Shown here one piece after another: positions 63,209-64,000 of a DNA stretch of 64,000 nt. Where the stretch lies: the NCBI RefSeq assembly GCF_001956585.1, contig NZ_MSRR01000034.1:1-64000 (forward strand), written 5' to 3'. The first letter of the stretch is position 1, and each line of letters opens with the position of its first letter. The notes under the pieces are model-generated. The model did no database searches. It was not told where the DNA came from and saw only the letters and a program-made list of their open reading frames with translations. Origin of the DNA: Actinomyces naeslundii (GTDB lineage: Bacteria; Actinomycetota; Actinomycetes; Actinomycetales; Actinomycetaceae). Position numbers and translations under genes: made by a program.

Positions 63209-64000
63209 TCAGGCGATCTGGGCGCAGAGCTTGGTGATGCGCTGGAGGCTCACCTTGCGGCTCGTGCCCAGCGTCTGGGCGAACAGGCTCACCCGCAGCT
63301 CCTCCACCATCCAACGTGCCTCCTCCAGCAGGGCCTCGCGCTGCGGGTCGGCCGGTAGCGAGGCCGCCTTGGTGCGAGCCCTGTCCACCACCTCCTGGGC
63401 CTGGGAGACCTGGAAGGACAGGGCTGCGTCCTGGGAGGCGGCCGATGGCGATGAGGACGCCTTCTCCACGCGCATCGCCAGTGCCCGCAGGTAGCGCTCC
63501 AGGTGCGCCAGATACTCCGGCGGAGTGGCGGCGATGAAACCGTCCGGGGCCAGGGCCGCCGCGTGCTCGCGCACCTCCTGGAGCGTGCCCAACAGGGTCA
63601 GCGAGGTGTGCGCGCCCACCACGCGGTCCACCTCTTGGGACGCCTTGAGCGCCGCGGCCGCGTACCGGGCCACCCGGTAGACCTCGTCCTCGAGCTCATC
63701 GCGCATGACGCCGACCAGGGACTTGAAGACCTCCCGGGTGCGCACCTCGGTCAACGGTGTGCCGGAGGCCGACGCCGCCCAGCGCTCGGCCACCATCCGC
63801 CCAGCGGCAACCTGCATGTCCTCCACCAGCGCCTCGGTGCTCCGGTAGGGGCTGGCCGCCAGGATGAGCGACTCCTGGGCGCTCCACCGGCTCGTCACCC
63901 GGGCCGTGGCCAGCGCCGTGCGTGCCAGGGTCAGGGCTGTGACCCCGGCGCCGTGAGCGCCCACCTGGGCGGTGGCGTCGGGCAGGATCCGCAGGTCCGC
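63209..64000 (-). CDS. hrpA: ATP-dependent RNA helicase HrpA, C-terminal part
   Basis: Only the last 263 codons lie in the window; the frame is open to the right edge. RILPDATAQVGAHGAGVTAL, SAQESLILAASPYRSTEALVED and FKSLVGVMRDELEDEVYRVARY match the C-terminal DUF3418 region of HrpA, beyond the helicase core. The tail ends ARWMVEELRVSLFAQTLGT and ITKLCAQIA, as in family members. HrpA is a DEAH-box helicase linked to ribosome rescue and mRNA processing. Confidence 0.85.
   Translation of the reverse strand, partial: ADLRILPDATAQVGAHGAGVTALTLARTALATARVTSRWSAQESLILAASPYRSTEALVEDMQVAAGRMVAERWAASASGTPLTEVRTREVFKSLVGVMRDELEDEVYRVARYAAAALKASQEVDRVVGAHTSLTLLGTLQEVREHAAALAPDGFIAATPPEYLAHLERYLRALAMRVEKASSSPSAASQDAALSFQVSQAQEVVDRARTKAASLPADPQREALLEEARWMVEELRVSLFAQTLGTSRKVSLQRITKLCAQIA

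Overview
The window looks like chromosome of a high-GC Gram-positive actinobacterium, most likely an oral Actinomyces (inference from gene content, no database search). Supporting genes are lsr2, carD, senX3-regX3 beside phoU and gpmA, an AhpC with the actinobacterial three-cysteine arrangement, a class C sortase remnant and a topA/tmk/holB core. Many genes have a TANNNT -10 hexamer ending 6-7 nt before an ATG or GTG, which points to leaderless mRNAs.

Layout. 0.2-3.7 kb: Tad-type secretion core (TadZ-like, TadA, fused TadB-TadC) with no pilin genes after it. 3.8-8.7 kb: PH-domain membrane protein, ahpC-ahpD (minus strand), flavin monooxygenase, large methyltransferase. 8.7-11.7 kb: AT-richer stretch with the wreck of a sortase-assembled pilus locus. 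11.7-15.3 kb: PAP2 phosphatase and an OmpR-type two-component system. 15.6-18.4 kb: two tandem proteins with Aer-type, FAD-binding-like PAS domains. 18.7-21.7 kb: topA. 21.9-26.6 kb: two-component system flanked by three lipoproteins, two of them behind the same palindromic operator at identical spacing. 27.0-31.3 kb: GntR/ABC locus with one ATPase and four permeases. 31.5-33.5 kb: tmk-holB. 34.2-39.4 kb: three tandem secreted S33-family peptidases, two sharing a nearly identical 347-nt block. 39.6-42.1 kb: asparaginase and asparagine permease. 42.4 kb: tRNA-Thr(CGT). 43.1-50.6 kb: lsr2, gpmA, phoU, senX3-regX3, carD, ispD and an MFS transporter. 51.5-58.4 kb: complete L-rhamnose catabolic operon (rhaM, transporter, rhaI, rhaB, rhaD) under a divergent LacI regulator with a clear operator. 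58.5-64 kb: ybjQ-sprT, a lysozyme-like membrane protein, a structured non-coding stretch, cardiolipin synthase, a 43-aa membrane peptide and the 3' end of an HrpA-type helicase gene.

The best candidates for something undescribed are the operator-linked lipoprotein/two-component module (21.9-26.6 kb), the paired Aer-PAS proteins without a recognisable chemoreceptor output, and the structured RNA-like stretch at 60.8-61.1 kb. The pilus locus is best read as a decayed tip-shaft-sortase operon collapsed by deletion, frameshifts and two amber codons.
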